Shown here: in pieces, positions 53,124-62,055 of the stretch
Numbering within the stretch: the stretch's first letter is position 1
Layout of the letters: the number at the start of each line of letters is the position of its first letter
NCBI RefSeq assembly: GCF_009017255.1
Contig: NZ_WBZB01000011.1
Location: 1-64,000, forward strand
Source: Alkaliphilus serpentinus
GTDB taxonomy: Bacteria > Bacillota > Clostridia > Peptostreptococcales > Natronincolaceae
Length of the DNA: 64,000 nucleotides
Direction: 5' to 3'
The notes under the pieces: generated by a model
The model's input: the letters and a program-made list of their open reading frames with translations, nothing else
What the model was told of the DNA's origin: nothing
The model's database searches: none
Program-made: the position numbers and the translations under genes

Positions 53124-54383
53124 ATGCATTTAGTAGAAAAGGCTAATAAAGAAGCCATAGAAAGAATTTTAAATGCACAGCCTACATTAATAGGAATTGG
53201 AATCGCTATTGAAGAAATACCTGGGATGGATATAAAAACCATTCTCCATGCAGGCCCTCCTATAACCTGGGACAAAATGAGTGGACCCCTTAGAGGAGCT
53301 ATAATTGGTGGTTTGATATATGAAGGCTTAGCAAAAACAGAGGCAGAGGCAATAGCCCTTGCTGAATCTGGAGAAATAAAGTTTGATCCCTGTCATCATC
53401 ACAATGCTGTAGGTCCAATGGCTGGGGTAGTAACAGCTTCTATGCCTGTTTGGATTGTTGAGAATAGAGGCTATGGAAACAAAGCCTACTGTACCCTTAA
53501 TGAAGGATTAGGGAAAGTTCTAAGATATGGAGCCTATAGTGAAGATGTAATAGAGAGGCTTAAATGGATCGAAAAAACCCTGGCACCAGTTCTTAAGGAG
53601 GCCTTAACCTTAGCTGGCCCAATAGATTTAAAATCCATGATCGCTCAAGTAGTTATGATGGGGGATGAAGCTCATAATAGAAACAAGGCGGGCACATCTT
53701 TGTTCATTAGAGAATTGGCTCCTCATATCATACTAACTTCCTTTGCCAATGATGAGAAGGCGGCTGTGCTAAGGTTTATTCATAGTAATGATCATTTTTT
53801 CTTAAATCTCTCGATGCCTGCCTGTAAGGCCACCCTTGATCCTGCAGGTGAAGTGAAATATAGTACCCTTGTCTATGCCATGGCTAGAAATGGAACTGAG
53901 TTTGGCATCAGGGTTGCTGGACTAGGGGATAGGTGGTTTACAGCTCCGGCAGAGATTATTGATGGCTTGTTTTTTCCAGGATTTACGGCAGAAGATGCAA
54001 ATCCAGATATAGGAGATAGTGTTATAACTGAAACAACAGGAATTGGTGGCTTCGCAATGGCAGCAGCCCCTGCTATCGTTCAATTTGTAGGGGGAACCCC
54101 TCAGGATGCTATGAACTTTTCAAAAACCATGTATGAAATAACAGAGGCTGAAAATAATGCCTATAAGATTCCTGTTTTGAATTTTAGAGGAACTGCAACG
54201 GGAATCAATCTTTTAAAGGTTGTGGAAACTGGGATATTACCAATTATTAATACCGGAATCGCCCATAAAGATCCTGGTGTAGGTCAAGTTGGAGCAGGTT
54301 TGGTTAGGCCACCGATGAAATGCTTTGAAGATGCCCTTGAGGCCTTTGTTGCATTGATGGAGGAGGAAGGGATAATCGATTAA
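53124..54383 (+). CDS. allG: DUF1116 protein, AllG-like subunit
   Basis: 419 residues. Conserved DUF1116 blocks: LIGIGIAIEEIPGMDIKTIL, GPPITWDKMSGPLRGAIIGG, CHHHNAVGPMAGVVTASMPV and HKDPGVGQVGAGLVRPPMKC. Third subunit of the AllFGH oxamate carbamoyltransferase set. ATG 53124 lies 12 bases after AAAGGGAG; TTG 53121 or 53112 are other options. The ~120-base gap before it carries GTGAAAAATGAAAAG low-complexity sequence. Confidence 0.85.
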   Translation: MHLVEKANKEAIERILNAQPTLIGIGIAIEEIPGMDIKTILHAGPPITWDKMSGPLRGAIIGGLIYEGLAKTEAEAIALAESGEIKFDPCHHHNAVGPMAGVVTASMPVWIVENRGYGNKAYCTLNEGLGKVLRYGAYSEDVIERLKWIEKTLAPVLKEALTLAGPIDLKSMIAQVVMMGDEAHNRNKAGTSLFIRELAPHIILTSFANDEKAAVLRFIHSNDHFFLNLSMPACKATLDPAGEVKYSTLVYAMARNGTEFGIRVAGLGDRWFTAPAEIIDGLFFPGFTAEDANPDIGDSVITETTGIGGFAMAAAPAIVQFVGGTPQDAMNFSKTMYEITEAENNAYKIPVLNFRGTATGINLLKVVETGILPIINTGIAHKDPGVGQVGAGLVRPPMKCFEDALEAFVALMEEEGIID

Positions 54384-54384
54384 A

Positions 54385-54606
54385 GCTAAGTAATAAGTAA
54401 TAGGTAATAGGTGATAAGGAATAGGTAATAAGGAATAAGGAATAGAGGTAGAAAATTAAAAACTAGAAATCACAGTTGTTAAAACATATTTTTATTGAGA
54501 ATAAATGTGGAATCAAAGATTTTGAAAATTTATTACGAAATTTCCATAGAAATTTCTTCAATAATTCAACATTCAACATTCAACATTCGACATTTAACAT
54601 TTAACC
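54385..54606 (+). repeat. Composite interspersed repeat, copy 5
   Basis: AATAAGTAATAGGTAATAGG-type tract (54388-54450) followed by the palindrome GAAATTTCCATAGAAATTTC (54537-54556) and TTCAATAATTCAACATTCAAC heptamers up to 54606. Same order as copy 3. It splits the catabolic cluster between allG and the cyclase-family gene. Confidence 0.65.
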
Positions 54607-54655
54607 TGCATCATTAGCTATTCATTTAAATCAAATTATAAGGGAGGAATTTATA

Positions 54656-55447
54656 ATGAATTTCTGGAACAATGTAAAAATGTATGATTTAACACAAAAC
54701 ATCAGTCACTTAACACCCCCATGGCCCACCTATGAGCCTCTACAAATTAAGTTCTTCAAAAGATTATCGCCTAATGGAGCCAATGGTCAGCTGATTACAA
54801 CCTCCAATCATGTGGGTACCCACCTGGATGGTCCATTGCATTTTGATACAGCTGGTAGAGATATAGCTTCATTAGAACTTGATAAGCTTGTTGGTCCTGG
54901 TGTTGTGGTAGACCTTTCTGATATGGCAGAAGACTATGGAATTTATACACCCAAGGATATAACTGATAGGGTTGAAGTTAAAAAGGGCGATATATTAATT
55001 ATTAATACAGGCTATCATAAGTATGGTTGGGATCAACCAAAGGCAGACGAAAGAAGGTATATGTTAAGACATCCTGGCCCATCAATGGACTTTGTAGATT
55101 GGGTTAAGGAGATGGAAATCAAGTGGATAGGCGTTGATTGTGGTTCTGCAGATCACCCTATGAATACTAAAATTAGAGATTGGGAACCATTAGAGGCTAA
55201 GAGGGCCGATGAATATATGAAGCAGAAATATGGTAAGTCTTTAGATGAAATGTATTCCTGGCCAGATACCTACCAAGCAATGCATATTAAGGTATTCCCT
55301 AAGCCTCATGAAATCATCCATGCAGAAAATCTTGGGGGAGAAATCGATAAGGTATTAAATAGAAGACTGATCATTGGATGCTTCCCATGGAAATTTGTTG
55401 GTGGAGAATCCAGTATTTGTAGAATCGTAGCCTTTGATGAAAAATAA
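54656..55447 (+). CDS. Cyclase-family metal-dependent hydrolase
   Basis: 263 residues, PF04199 (Cyclase/kynurenine formamidase/isatin hydrolase) type. The metal-binding motif SNHVGTHLDGPLHF (residues ~50-63) is intact, with GVDCGSADHPMN later. Family members use Mn or Zn to open cyclic amides or cleave formamides. In this cluster it may open a cyclic ureide or similar purine-derived ring, but its substrate is unknown. Clear GGGAGG site. Confidence 0.85.
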   Translation: MNFWNNVKMYDLTQNISHLTPPWPTYEPLQIKFFKRLSPNGANGQLITTSNHVGTHLDGPLHFDTAGRDIASLELDKLVGPGVVVDLSDMAEDYGIYTPKDITDRVEVKKGDILIINTGYHKYGWDQPKADERRYMLRHPGPSMDFVDWVKEMEIKWIGVDCGSADHPMNTKIRDWEPLEAKRADEYMKQKYGKSLDEMYSWPDTYQAMHIKVFPKPHEIIHAENLGGEIDKVLNRRLIIGCFPWKFVGGESSICRIVAFDEK

Positions 55448-55449
55448 TC

Positions 55450-55481
55450 TTTTACCCGTCCCAATGGGGCGGGTAAATTTT
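55450..55481 (+). terminator. Hairpin after the cyclase gene
   Basis: TTTACCCGTCCC and GGGGCGGGTAAA pair with a short loop and are followed by TTTT. May reduce readthrough to the next gene. Confidence 0.6.
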
Positions 55482-55507
55482 AATATGAAGGTAGGAGGGA
55501 TATATAT

Positions 55508-56398
55508 ATGAAGGAGCATATCGCAGCATGTGTACAAATAGCTGTTGAGCCCAATGATATTAATTATAACATTGATAAATGCTGCCATTGGTTAGAAAGG
55601 GCCGTAAAGGATTATGAAGCTGAATTGGTGGTGTTTCCAGAATCCATCACTACGGGCTTTAGCCCCGCTATGCCCTCTGAAGAGTTTTATGAGCTCCTTA
55701 AGCCCGTGCCGGGAGATCATACGGTAAGAATTCAAAAGCTAGCAGCAGAGTTAGGAGTCCATGTGATTTTCCCGCTATACGAGAGGGGTAAAGAAAAGGG
55801 GGTTATCTATAATAGCTCCATTTTAATAGATGATGATGGAGAAATATTGGGGAATTATCATAAGACTCACCCCTTCCCCACCGAAAGAATTGAGGGCGGT
55901 GGGTGGACAACTCCAGGAAACCATACAGTAGTTGTGGAAACTAAGCTTGGTAAAATTGGGATGATTATATGCTATGATGGAGACTTTCCAGAACTGGTAA
56001 GGGTACTGGCCCTAAAGGGAGCTGAAATTGTAACGAGACCCTCTGCCCTTTTAAGAAGCTTTGAAATCTGGGAATTTGTAAATAAGGCTAGAGCCTATGA
56101 TAATCATGTTTATATGCTGGCAGCCAATTCAATAGGGCCTGATGCAGGTAAGAATTATTATTTTGGTCATAGTATGATTATAAGTCCCATAGGACAGACC
56201 CTTGCATTGGCCAGAGGTACAGAGGAAATTATTGCTGCCAAGCTAGATCCTAATCCTATAAGATACATCAGCTATGGAACAAAGTCCCCAATGATCTTTG
56301 ATCACCTTGAAGATCGTAATGTAAAGGTATATGGTGAGATTTTAACAGAAGGAAAAAGTGGATTTGAGCCATCTAAAAGAATACCCTATAAAAAATAA
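55508..56398 (+). CDS. Nitrilase-superfamily amidohydrolase
   Basis: 296 residues. The Glu-Lys-Cys triad is visible: VFPESITTGF (Glu ~44), NYHKTHPFPTE (Lys ~119), MIICYDGDFPE (Cys ~155). Enzymes of this CN-hydrolase family cleave amides, carbamoyl-amino acids or nitriles. Its place between a cyclase-family hydrolase and a CoA-transferase would suit removal of an amide nitrogen from a small dicarboxylic acid such as oxamate, which is inference. It overlaps the next reading frame at TAATG. Confidence 0.88.
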   Translation: MKEHIAACVQIAVEPNDINYNIDKCCHWLERAVKDYEAELVVFPESITTGFSPAMPSEEFYELLKPVPGDHTVRIQKLAAELGVHVIFPLYERGKEKGVIYNSSILIDDDGEILGNYHKTHPFPTERIEGGGWTTPGNHTVVVETKLGKIGMIICYDGDFPELVRVLALKGAEIVTRPSALLRSFEIWEFVNKARAYDNHVYMLAANSIGPDAGKNYYFGHSMIISPIGQTLALARGTEEIIAAKLDPNPIRYISYGTKSPMIFDHLEDRNVKVYGEILTEGKSGFEPSKRIPYKK

Positions 56399-56412
56399 TG
56401 GGAGGTAATTCT

Positions 56413-57600
56413 GTGAAGCAAGCTTTAGAAGGAATAAAGGTTCTGGATTTAACAAGAGTATTAGCAGGGCCCTATGCAACCATGATTATGGCTGATATGG
56501 GTGCTGAGGTAATTAAGGTTGAAATGCCCGGGGTAGGGGACGATTCAAGGCAGTTCGGACCCTATGTTAATGGAGAAAGCGCCTATTTTATGAGTATTAA
56601 TAGAAACAAAAGGAGCATGACCTTAAATCTGAAAAAGGAAAAGGCTCAGAGACTCTTTATGGATATGATGAAAAAGTGTGATGTAATTGTTGAAAACTTT
56701 AGACCCGGAACTATGGAAAAGCTTGGTCTAGGTTATGATAAGCTAAAGGAAGTAAACCCAGCAATCATCTATGCCGCTTGCTCTGGTTTCGGCCATTCTG
56801 GTCCCTACAGCCAAAGGGCCGCCTATGATGCTGTAGTACAAGCCATGGGGGGGATCATGAGTATTACTGGCGAAAAGGATGGTAAGTTTACGAGGGTTGG
56901 ACCATCCATCGGAGATATTACGGCGGGATTATTCAGTGCTATTGGCATTCTTGCAGCTATAAATTATAGAAACCAAACGGGGCAAGGTCAAAAGGTAGAT
57001 GTCGCAATGTTGGATTGCCAGCTGGCAATTTTGGAAAATGCCATTGCTCGATACGTAGTAACGGGAGAGATTCCTAAACCAGCAGGTAATCGACACTCCT
57101 CAATTGTACCCTTTGAGCCCTTTGAAACGGCAGATGGAGAAATTATGATTGCAGCTGGAAATGATGTCCTTTGGGCAAAATTCTGTGAGGCTATTCATTG
57201 TCAAGATCTTATAGAGGATGAAAAATATAAAACCAACCCCCTTAGAAATCAAAATTACCCCTTACTAAGACCTATCATTGCTGATAAAATTAAAGAGAAG
57301 ACCACTGAGGACTGGCTAAAAATCCTTGATGCAGCTGGAGTTCCCAATGGACCAATTAATACCATAGATAAGGTACTAGAAAATCCTCAACTATTGGCTA
57401 GGGAAATGGTAGTGGAGGTTCAACACCCAACTGCAGGTAACTTTAAGATGCCAGGAGTTCCAATAAAAATGAGCGAAACTCAAGGGGAGATTACTAGACC
57501 AGCTCCGATTCTTGGAGAGCATACTCATGAAATCTTAAAGGAACTATTGGATTTGAGTGATGAAGAAATTAGTGAGTTGCAGGTGGAGGGTATTTTTTAA
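56413..57600 (+). CDS. CaiB/BaiF family (class III) CoA-transferase
   Basis: 395 residues. Class III CoA-transferase features: VLDLTRVLAGPYATMIMADM, GAEVIKVE, the RNKRSMTLNL block, catalytic Asp in AAYDAVVQAMGG, and ILGEHTHEIL near the end. Related enzymes move CoA between formate, oxalate, carnitine or other acids. In this cluster it could activate a carboxylic acid product (for example oxalate). GTG 56413 follows GGGAGG at good spacing; the ATG at 56398 overlaps the previous stop and precedes the ribosome site. Confidence 0.9.
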   Translation: MKQALEGIKVLDLTRVLAGPYATMIMADMGAEVIKVEMPGVGDDSRQFGPYVNGESAYFMSINRNKRSMTLNLKKEKAQRLFMDMMKKCDVIVENFRPGTMEKLGLGYDKLKEVNPAIIYAACSGFGHSGPYSQRAAYDAVVQAMGGIMSITGEKDGKFTRVGPSIGDITAGLFSAIGILAAINYRNQTGQGQKVDVAMLDCQLAILENAIARYVVTGEIPKPAGNRHSSIVPFEPFETADGEIMIAAGNDVLWAKFCEAIHCQDLIEDEKYKTNPLRNQNYPLLRPIIADKIKEKTTEDWLKILDAAGVPNGPINTIDKVLENPQLLAREMVVEVQHPTAGNFKMPGVPIKMSETQGEITRPAPILGEHTHEILKELLDLSDEEISELQVEGIF

Positions 57601-57620
57601 ATAGAATTGAGGGTTATTGT

Positions 57621-58442
57621 ATGAAGAAGTTAGTATTAATTAAGGGAGCAGGAGATTTAGCAACTGCAGTTGGTCACAAGCTATTTAGAAGTGGCTTTCA
57701 AGTAGTTATGACGGATATAAATGTACCTACTTGTATCAGAAGAACCGTTTCCTTCGCCAATTGTATTTTCGAAGAAGAGTGGGAGGTAGAAGGAGTAAAG
57801 GCTAAAAGGGCATTAACCCATCTGGCGGCGTTAGATATTCTTGAGGAGGGGGTAATTCCTGTTATCCCAGACCCAGAGGGGGTTATCAATGAAAAACTTA
57901 GCTTTGATGTGGTGATTGATGCAATATTAGCCAAAAAGAATCTAGGTACATATAAGATGAAGGAAGCTTTAGTCATTGGGCTAGGGCCAGGATTTACAGC
58001 TGGTGAAGATGTAGATGTTGTAATCGAAACCAATAGGGGTCATAATTTAGGTAGAATAATCCTTAAAGGAAGGGCAGAGGCTGATACAGGAATCCCTGGA
58101 AATATCGTGGGCTTCTCTAGAGATAGGCTTTTGAAATCACCCGTCGATGGGGTTATAAAAAACATCAAAAAAATAGGGGATAGAGTGATAAAGGGGGATA
58201 TTGTAGCTACTGTGAATGGGTGTCCTGTTACAGCGGCTATTGATGGTATCCTTAGGGGTCTTATTTATGAGGGTATAGAGGTAAAAGCAGGCCTTAAGAT
58301 TGGAGACATAGATCCCCGAATAGAACCTTCCTATATCACGACGATATCAGACAAGGGTAGATGTATTGCTGGTGGAGTCCTTGAAGCCATACTAATGTGG
58401 GAAAACGAGATAGGAAATGAAGAATTAAGAATGCAGAGTTAA
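57621..58442 (+). CDS. yqeB: YqeB/EF2563 family molybdenum-hydroxylase accessory protein
   Basis: 273 residues. N-terminal nucleotide fold (LVLIKGAGDLATAVGHKLFR), then VIGLGPGFTAGEDVDVVIET and a C-terminal lipoyl-like part (SPVDGVIKNIKKIGDRVIKG). EF2563-type proteins are markers of selenium-dependent molybdenum hydroxylases. Finding it in this cluster suggests the hydroxylase upstream is of the selenium-dependent kind. The last nine residues (GNEELRMQS) are read from a repetitive GAATTAAGAATGCAG tract and look like an accidental extension. Confidence 0.87.
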   Translation: MKKLVLIKGAGDLATAVGHKLFRSGFQVVMTDINVPTCIRRTVSFANCIFEEEWEVEGVKAKRALTHLAALDILEEGVIPVIPDPEGVINEKLSFDVVIDAILAKKNLGTYKMKEALVIGLGPGFTAGEDVDVVIETNRGHNLGRIILKGRAEADTGIPGNIVGFSRDRLLKSPVDGVIKNIKKIGDRVIKGDIVATVNGCPVTAAIDGILRGLIYEGIEVKAGLKIGDIDPRIEPSYITTISDKGRCIAGGVLEAILMWENEIGNEELRMQS

Positions 58443-58480
58443 GAATGAAGAGTAAGATTTATAATTAGATTAAGAATATT

Positions 58481-58531
58481 TCTTTAAGCCAAGATGGAAG
58501 CCAGTATCCCTTCTTGGTTTAAAGATTTTTT
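58481..58531 (+). terminator. Terminator of the catabolic cluster
   Basis: AAGCCAAGA and TCTTGGTTT pair across a 16-base loop and a run of T's follows. It closes the unit beginning at the cyclase or nitrilase gene. Confidence 0.7.
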
Positions 58532-58622
58532 TGATTAAGAAAACCTTATGAATTAGTAAGCTATTCACAGCCAGCACTTTGTGGTATGATTATTCTATAG
58601 CTATAGATAAGGAGGGGCAGCT

Positions 58623-59912
58623 ATGACAAAAATAATACGCTTTATTATAATCATTATTTTGTTATTAAGTTTGTCTTTAAATGCTATCTATTATTTTCAG
58701 CTTAAGGAAGCAAGGGATAAATTAACGGATACCAATCAACTTGTTTCTGCACAAGTGGAAAGAAATATTAGACAAACGATGCTACATATAAGAGATTTAA
58801 AGGAGAGTAAGTCTTTGATATCCCTTCAAAGCCTTCAGGGTTCAGTTCAAGAACTGGTAGTCTCCTTTAGCCATTGGGTTGCTTTAAATCAATCAATAGA
58901 AAACCCTAATGAAGAATTAGCTAAAGGCTTAAGTGGTATAGAGGCCCTTCGAAATACAATGATTAATTATCTTAATACCCAATTCATTGTGAATGAAAAT
59001 ACCTTAAATGAGTTTGATATAGAAATGTTGGACAAGGCCCACGAAAATTTTGATAGATTCTCTTTGGTGTTTACTAAGCTTAAGGAACAGCCAGGGGATA
59101 AGGGAAAGGAATCAATAATGAATTTAGTTCAGTGGGCTGGAAATGTAGAGGAGATGTCTCGACTTTACAGACATAGTGTAATTCCCAATAAGCATCCCCA
59201 CTATATTTCTGAAGAAAAGGCCACTGCTTCTCTTCTAAAGGCATATCCTGATTTTGAAGTTGAGGATGCAGATATCAGCCCTCCTAATTATAGGGATGGT
59301 CTTCATTACTATCAATTTACTATTGAAGATAATAAAGAAATAAAGCATATTGTGTGGGTGGACGCGCTAAATGGTGCAATAAGGAATTTTGAGGATAGAT
59401 CCACTGGTGGAAAGAAAAGTTTAAGCCAAGAAAATGCCCTTGAGCTGGCTAGAGAATATTTAAAGGGCTTTTATAAATATGATGTCCTTGAAGAAATATT
59501 TAACCTAAAGATAGAAGACGAGAAAAAGACCATATATTCCTTTAGGTTTACCCCCATAGACAAAGACATTAAGATGGTGTCTGATGCATACACAATTAAC
59601 ATTGACTCCCGCTCTGGAGAGGTAATAAAATATAGTAATGATTATAGCAGAACCATTACCCCCTCCTTTGATGACGTCGTTAATGTTGAGGACATCATAG
59701 CTACTTATACTAAAGAATATGGTTCCTTGCAATATGATGGGTTGTCGGTAATTAGAACCTTTGAAACAAGGTATAAGCCTAGATTAACCCACAGCTTCAA
59801 AGTGGATCAAAATCAACAACAAATAATTGTATACTTTGATGCATTAACAGGAAAGCAGATTTATCAATTGTATTACATCTATAAACCAGTAAATCAGAAT
59901 GAAGAAGACTAG
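58623..59912 (+). CDS. YpeB-like PepSY-domain protein
   Basis: 429 residues. N-terminal membrane anchor (IIIIILLLSLSLNAIYYF), a helical domain (~40-190), then two to three PepSY-type repeats (EEKATASLLKAYPDFEVEDA, SLSQENALELAREYLKGFYK). This is the plan of YpeB, the spore protein that stabilises the cortex hydrolase SleB. No sleB gene is in the window, so a YpeB role is likely but not proven. It has GGAGGGG as ribosome site and is followed by an unrelated DNA repair gene. Confidence 0.65.
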   Translation: MTKIIRFIIIIILLLSLSLNAIYYFQLKEARDKLTDTNQLVSAQVERNIRQTMLHIRDLKESKSLISLQSLQGSVQELVVSFSHWVALNQSIENPNEELAKGLSGIEALRNTMINYLNTQFIVNENTLNEFDIEMLDKAHENFDRFSLVFTKLKEQPGDKGKESIMNLVQWAGNVEEMSRLYRHSVIPNKHPHYISEEKATASLLKAYPDFEVEDADISPPNYRDGLHYYQFTIEDNKEIKHIVWVDALNGAIRNFEDRSTGGKKSLSQENALELAREYLKGFYKYDVLEEIFNLKIEDEKKTIYSFRFTPIDKDIKMVSDAYTINIDSRSGEVIKYSNDYSRTITPSFDDVVNVEDIIATYTKEYGSLQYDGLSVIRTFETRYKPRLTHSFKVDQNQQQIIVYFDALTGKQIYQLYYIYKPVNQNEED

Positions 59913-59930
59913 AAAAGACATGGTGATAAA

Positions 59931-60836
59931 ATGAAAAAACTGATACAGCATGGTGATTCAATATACCTAAAAAACCAGGGAGATTTTCAGCTGGAGCATA
60001 TTTTTGAATGTGGACAATGCTTTAGATGGAATAAGGAAGCTGATGGTAGCTATACAGGAGTTGTCCAGGGTAGAATATTGAACATGACTCAAAAAAAACA
60101 GGATATCTATTTTAAAGGCAGTACAGAGGATGACTTTGTCGGAATATGGCATAATTATTTCGACTTAAATACCGATTATTCCATTATTAAGAATCAGCTT
60201 TCTGATAATGATGAGGTTATGAGGGCTGCTACTGCCTTCGGCAGTGGTATAAGGATTCTAAGGCAAGATCCTTGGGAAACGATTATCTCCTTTATCATTT
60301 CTGCTAATAATAACATTCCTAGAATTAAAAAATCTATTGAATTGCTATGTAAGAGCTATGGAAAAAGAATTGGAAGCTTCAATGGAGTTGAATATTATAG
60401 CTTTCCAGAGCCCCATGTATTGAAGGATTTGGATAATGGGGCTTTATCAGCATGCAATATGGGATATAGAGGGCCATTCATTATTAAAACAGCCCAAAGG
60501 GTATATGAGGAGCCAGAACTTTTAAATAGTCTTTATAAAGAAGACACAGTCAATTGCAAAAAGAGATTATTGGAGCTAATGGGCGTAGGACCAAAGGTGG
60601 CCAATTGTATAGCATTTTTCTCCTTTGGAAAGCTGGATGCTTTTCCTGTGGATGTATGGATAAAACGCTTAATGGAGCACTTTTACTTTCATAAGGATAT
60701 GAAGGAGAAGGATATAGAGGCTTTTGCAAAAAATCAGTATGGGGAATATGCAGGATATGCACAGCAGTACTTTTTTTATTATGGACGAGAAAAGAACATT
60801 GGTAAGGAGGATAAGGATGTTAGGCACAATTGTTAA
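59931..60836 (+). CDS. OGG1-type DNA glycosylase (HhH-GPD)
   Basis: 301 residues. N-terminal OGG_N domain (FECGQCFRWNKEADGSYTGV), then the HhH-GPD fold with LMGVGPKVANCIAFF (catalytic Lys) and DAFPVDVWIKR (catalytic Asp). Such enzymes remove 8-oxoguanine and cut the strand by a lyase reaction. The full-length OGG1 form is common in Clostridia. Its 3' end overlaps the DUF554 gene by 20 bases. Confidence 0.92.
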   Translation: MKKLIQHGDSIYLKNQGDFQLEHIFECGQCFRWNKEADGSYTGVVQGRILNMTQKKQDIYFKGSTEDDFVGIWHNYFDLNTDYSIIKNQLSDNDEVMRAATAFGSGIRILRQDPWETIISFIISANNNIPRIKKSIELLCKSYGKRIGSFNGVEYYSFPEPHVLKDLDNGALSACNMGYRGPFIIKTAQRVYEEPELLNSLYKEDTVNCKKRLLELMGVGPKVANCIAFFSFGKLDAFPVDVWIKRLMEHFYFHKDMKEKDIEAFAKNQYGEYAGYAQQYFFYYGREKNIGKEDKDVRHNC

Positions 60837-61533
60837 CGCAGCAGCAATTATTGTTGGAGGACTTTTAGGTATTTTATTGCGAAAGGGAATCCCTGACAGC
60901 TATAAAACCACCATTATGCAGGGCTTAGGTTTAAGTGTTTTGATTATTGGATTAATGGGAGCCTTAAAAAGTGAAAATATACTTCTGATGATATTCTCTA
61001 TTGTAATTGGTAGCATAATAGGGGAAGCCTTAAAAATTGAGGACAAGCTTCAAAAGCTTGGTGATTGGCTAGAAGGTAATGTGGGTAAAGGCGAAGGAAC
61101 AATGGCCAAGGGTTTTGTGATCGCCAGCCTAATTTACTGTGTAGGGGCAATGGCAATTGTAGGCTCTTTGGAAAGTGGTTTAACCGGAAGCAATCAGACC
61201 CTGTACGCTAAATCCCTTATCGATGGTATCTCGGCAATTATATTTGCATCTACCTTGGGAATTGGAGTGGTTTTTTCTTCTATAGCGGTATTCGTTTATC
61301 AAGGCTTAATTACCGTGACAGCCTCCTTTATAAAGCCATTGCTGGTTGAGGGAGTTATTGCTGAAATGTCAGCAATAGGTGGCTTGCTAATTATGGGGAT
61401 ATCTATCAATATTCTAGAAATTAAAAAAATCTCTGTTGGTAACATGCTTCCTGCAGTGTTTATTCCAATATTTTATCCCTTTGTACAGCCTATACTAAAT
61501 ACTGTGGCGACATTTATTGATAAGCTTAGGTAA
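60817..61533 (+). CDS. DUF554 membrane protein
   Basis: 238 residues with six to seven membrane segments and the DUF554 pattern: MLGTIVNAAAIIVGGLLGIL, VGAMAIVGSLESGL, KSLIDGISAIIFASTLGIGV. Widespread in Firmicutes, function unknown (suspected transport or channel role). ATG 60817 follows AAGGAGG inside the end of the glycosylase gene; the frame extending to 60724 lies wholly within that gene. Confidence 0.88.
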   Translation: MLGTIVNAAAIIVGGLLGILLRKGIPDSYKTTIMQGLGLSVLIIGLMGALKSENILLMIFSIVIGSIIGEALKIEDKLQKLGDWLEGNVGKGEGTMAKGFVIASLIYCVGAMAIVGSLESGLTGSNQTLYAKSLIDGISAIIFASTLGIGVVFSSIAVFVYQGLITVTASFIKPLLVEGVIAEMSAIGGLLIMGISINILEIKKISVGNMLPAVFIPIFYPFVQPILNTVATFIDKLR

Positions 61534-61541
61534 ATACTAAC

Positions 61542-61760
61542 ATTATTCGTTATAGGGTTAATTATGCAGTAGTTCATTCTAATTTAGAGGTGGATGGGGG
61601 TAAAAGAACCATTCAGCTAGATTTAAATATTGATTTAGAGATATCCTCAATAATGGAGTATTTTGAGATTTTCCTAACTAGAATGATGATGTGTAGGAGA
61701 GCCGCCGACTTCCTAGATGCTAGGTCTCAGCTTGTAATGAACGAGACAAAGGTTCTTTGA
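61542..61760 (+). pseudogene. Unidentified gene remnant
   Basis: An open frame of 72 codons reads RYRVNYAVVHSNLEVDGGKR and on to LTRMMMCRRAADFLDARSQL with normal-looking composition, but it has no start codon with a ribosome site near its beginning (only GTG 61588 behind TTAGAG or ATG 61651). It looks like the 3' part of a gene whose front is lost. No family recognised. A short protein starting at GTG cannot be excluded. Confidence 0.35.
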
Positions 61761-61779
61761 TAATTGATTCTTTGGTTAA

Positions 61780-61820
61780 AATGAAGGAATTCCAATTTGG
61801 ACTCCTTCATTTTATTGTTT
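61780..61820 (+). terminator. Terminator before the groESL region
   Basis: AAAATGAAGGA and TCCTTCATTTT form an 11-bp stem followed by ATTGTTTT. Confidence 0.75.
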
Positions 61821-61989
61821 TAAGTCCTTATTTTATTAGAAAAACCAAAGTATATGAAGAAAATTAATGAAAATAAGTGAAATAACTAAGTAATCACATA
61901 TATTATTCATATAGTGGTAATAATAGGCTAAAATGATGAAATTAGAGGTTTGCTAGTATATTTACTTTTATATAACATTATAATTGTGA

Positions 61990-62016
61990 TTAGCACTCGA
62001 TAGTGGTGAGTGCTAA
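61990..62016 (+). promoter_or_regulatory. CIRCE element (HrcA operator)
   Basis: TTAGCACTC, nine bases, GAGTGCTAA: a perfect CIRCE. TATAAT at 61979-61984 lies just before it, so the HrcA site covers the transcription start of groES. No hrcA in the window. Confidence 0.97.
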
Positions 62017-62055
62017 CAGTGAAGAGAAAAAATTAATTAATAATAAAAATCATAA

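Noticed and set aside
54385-54606. CRISPR-like array
   Set aside because: The heptamers are contiguous with no spacers of uniform length and no cas genes nearby.
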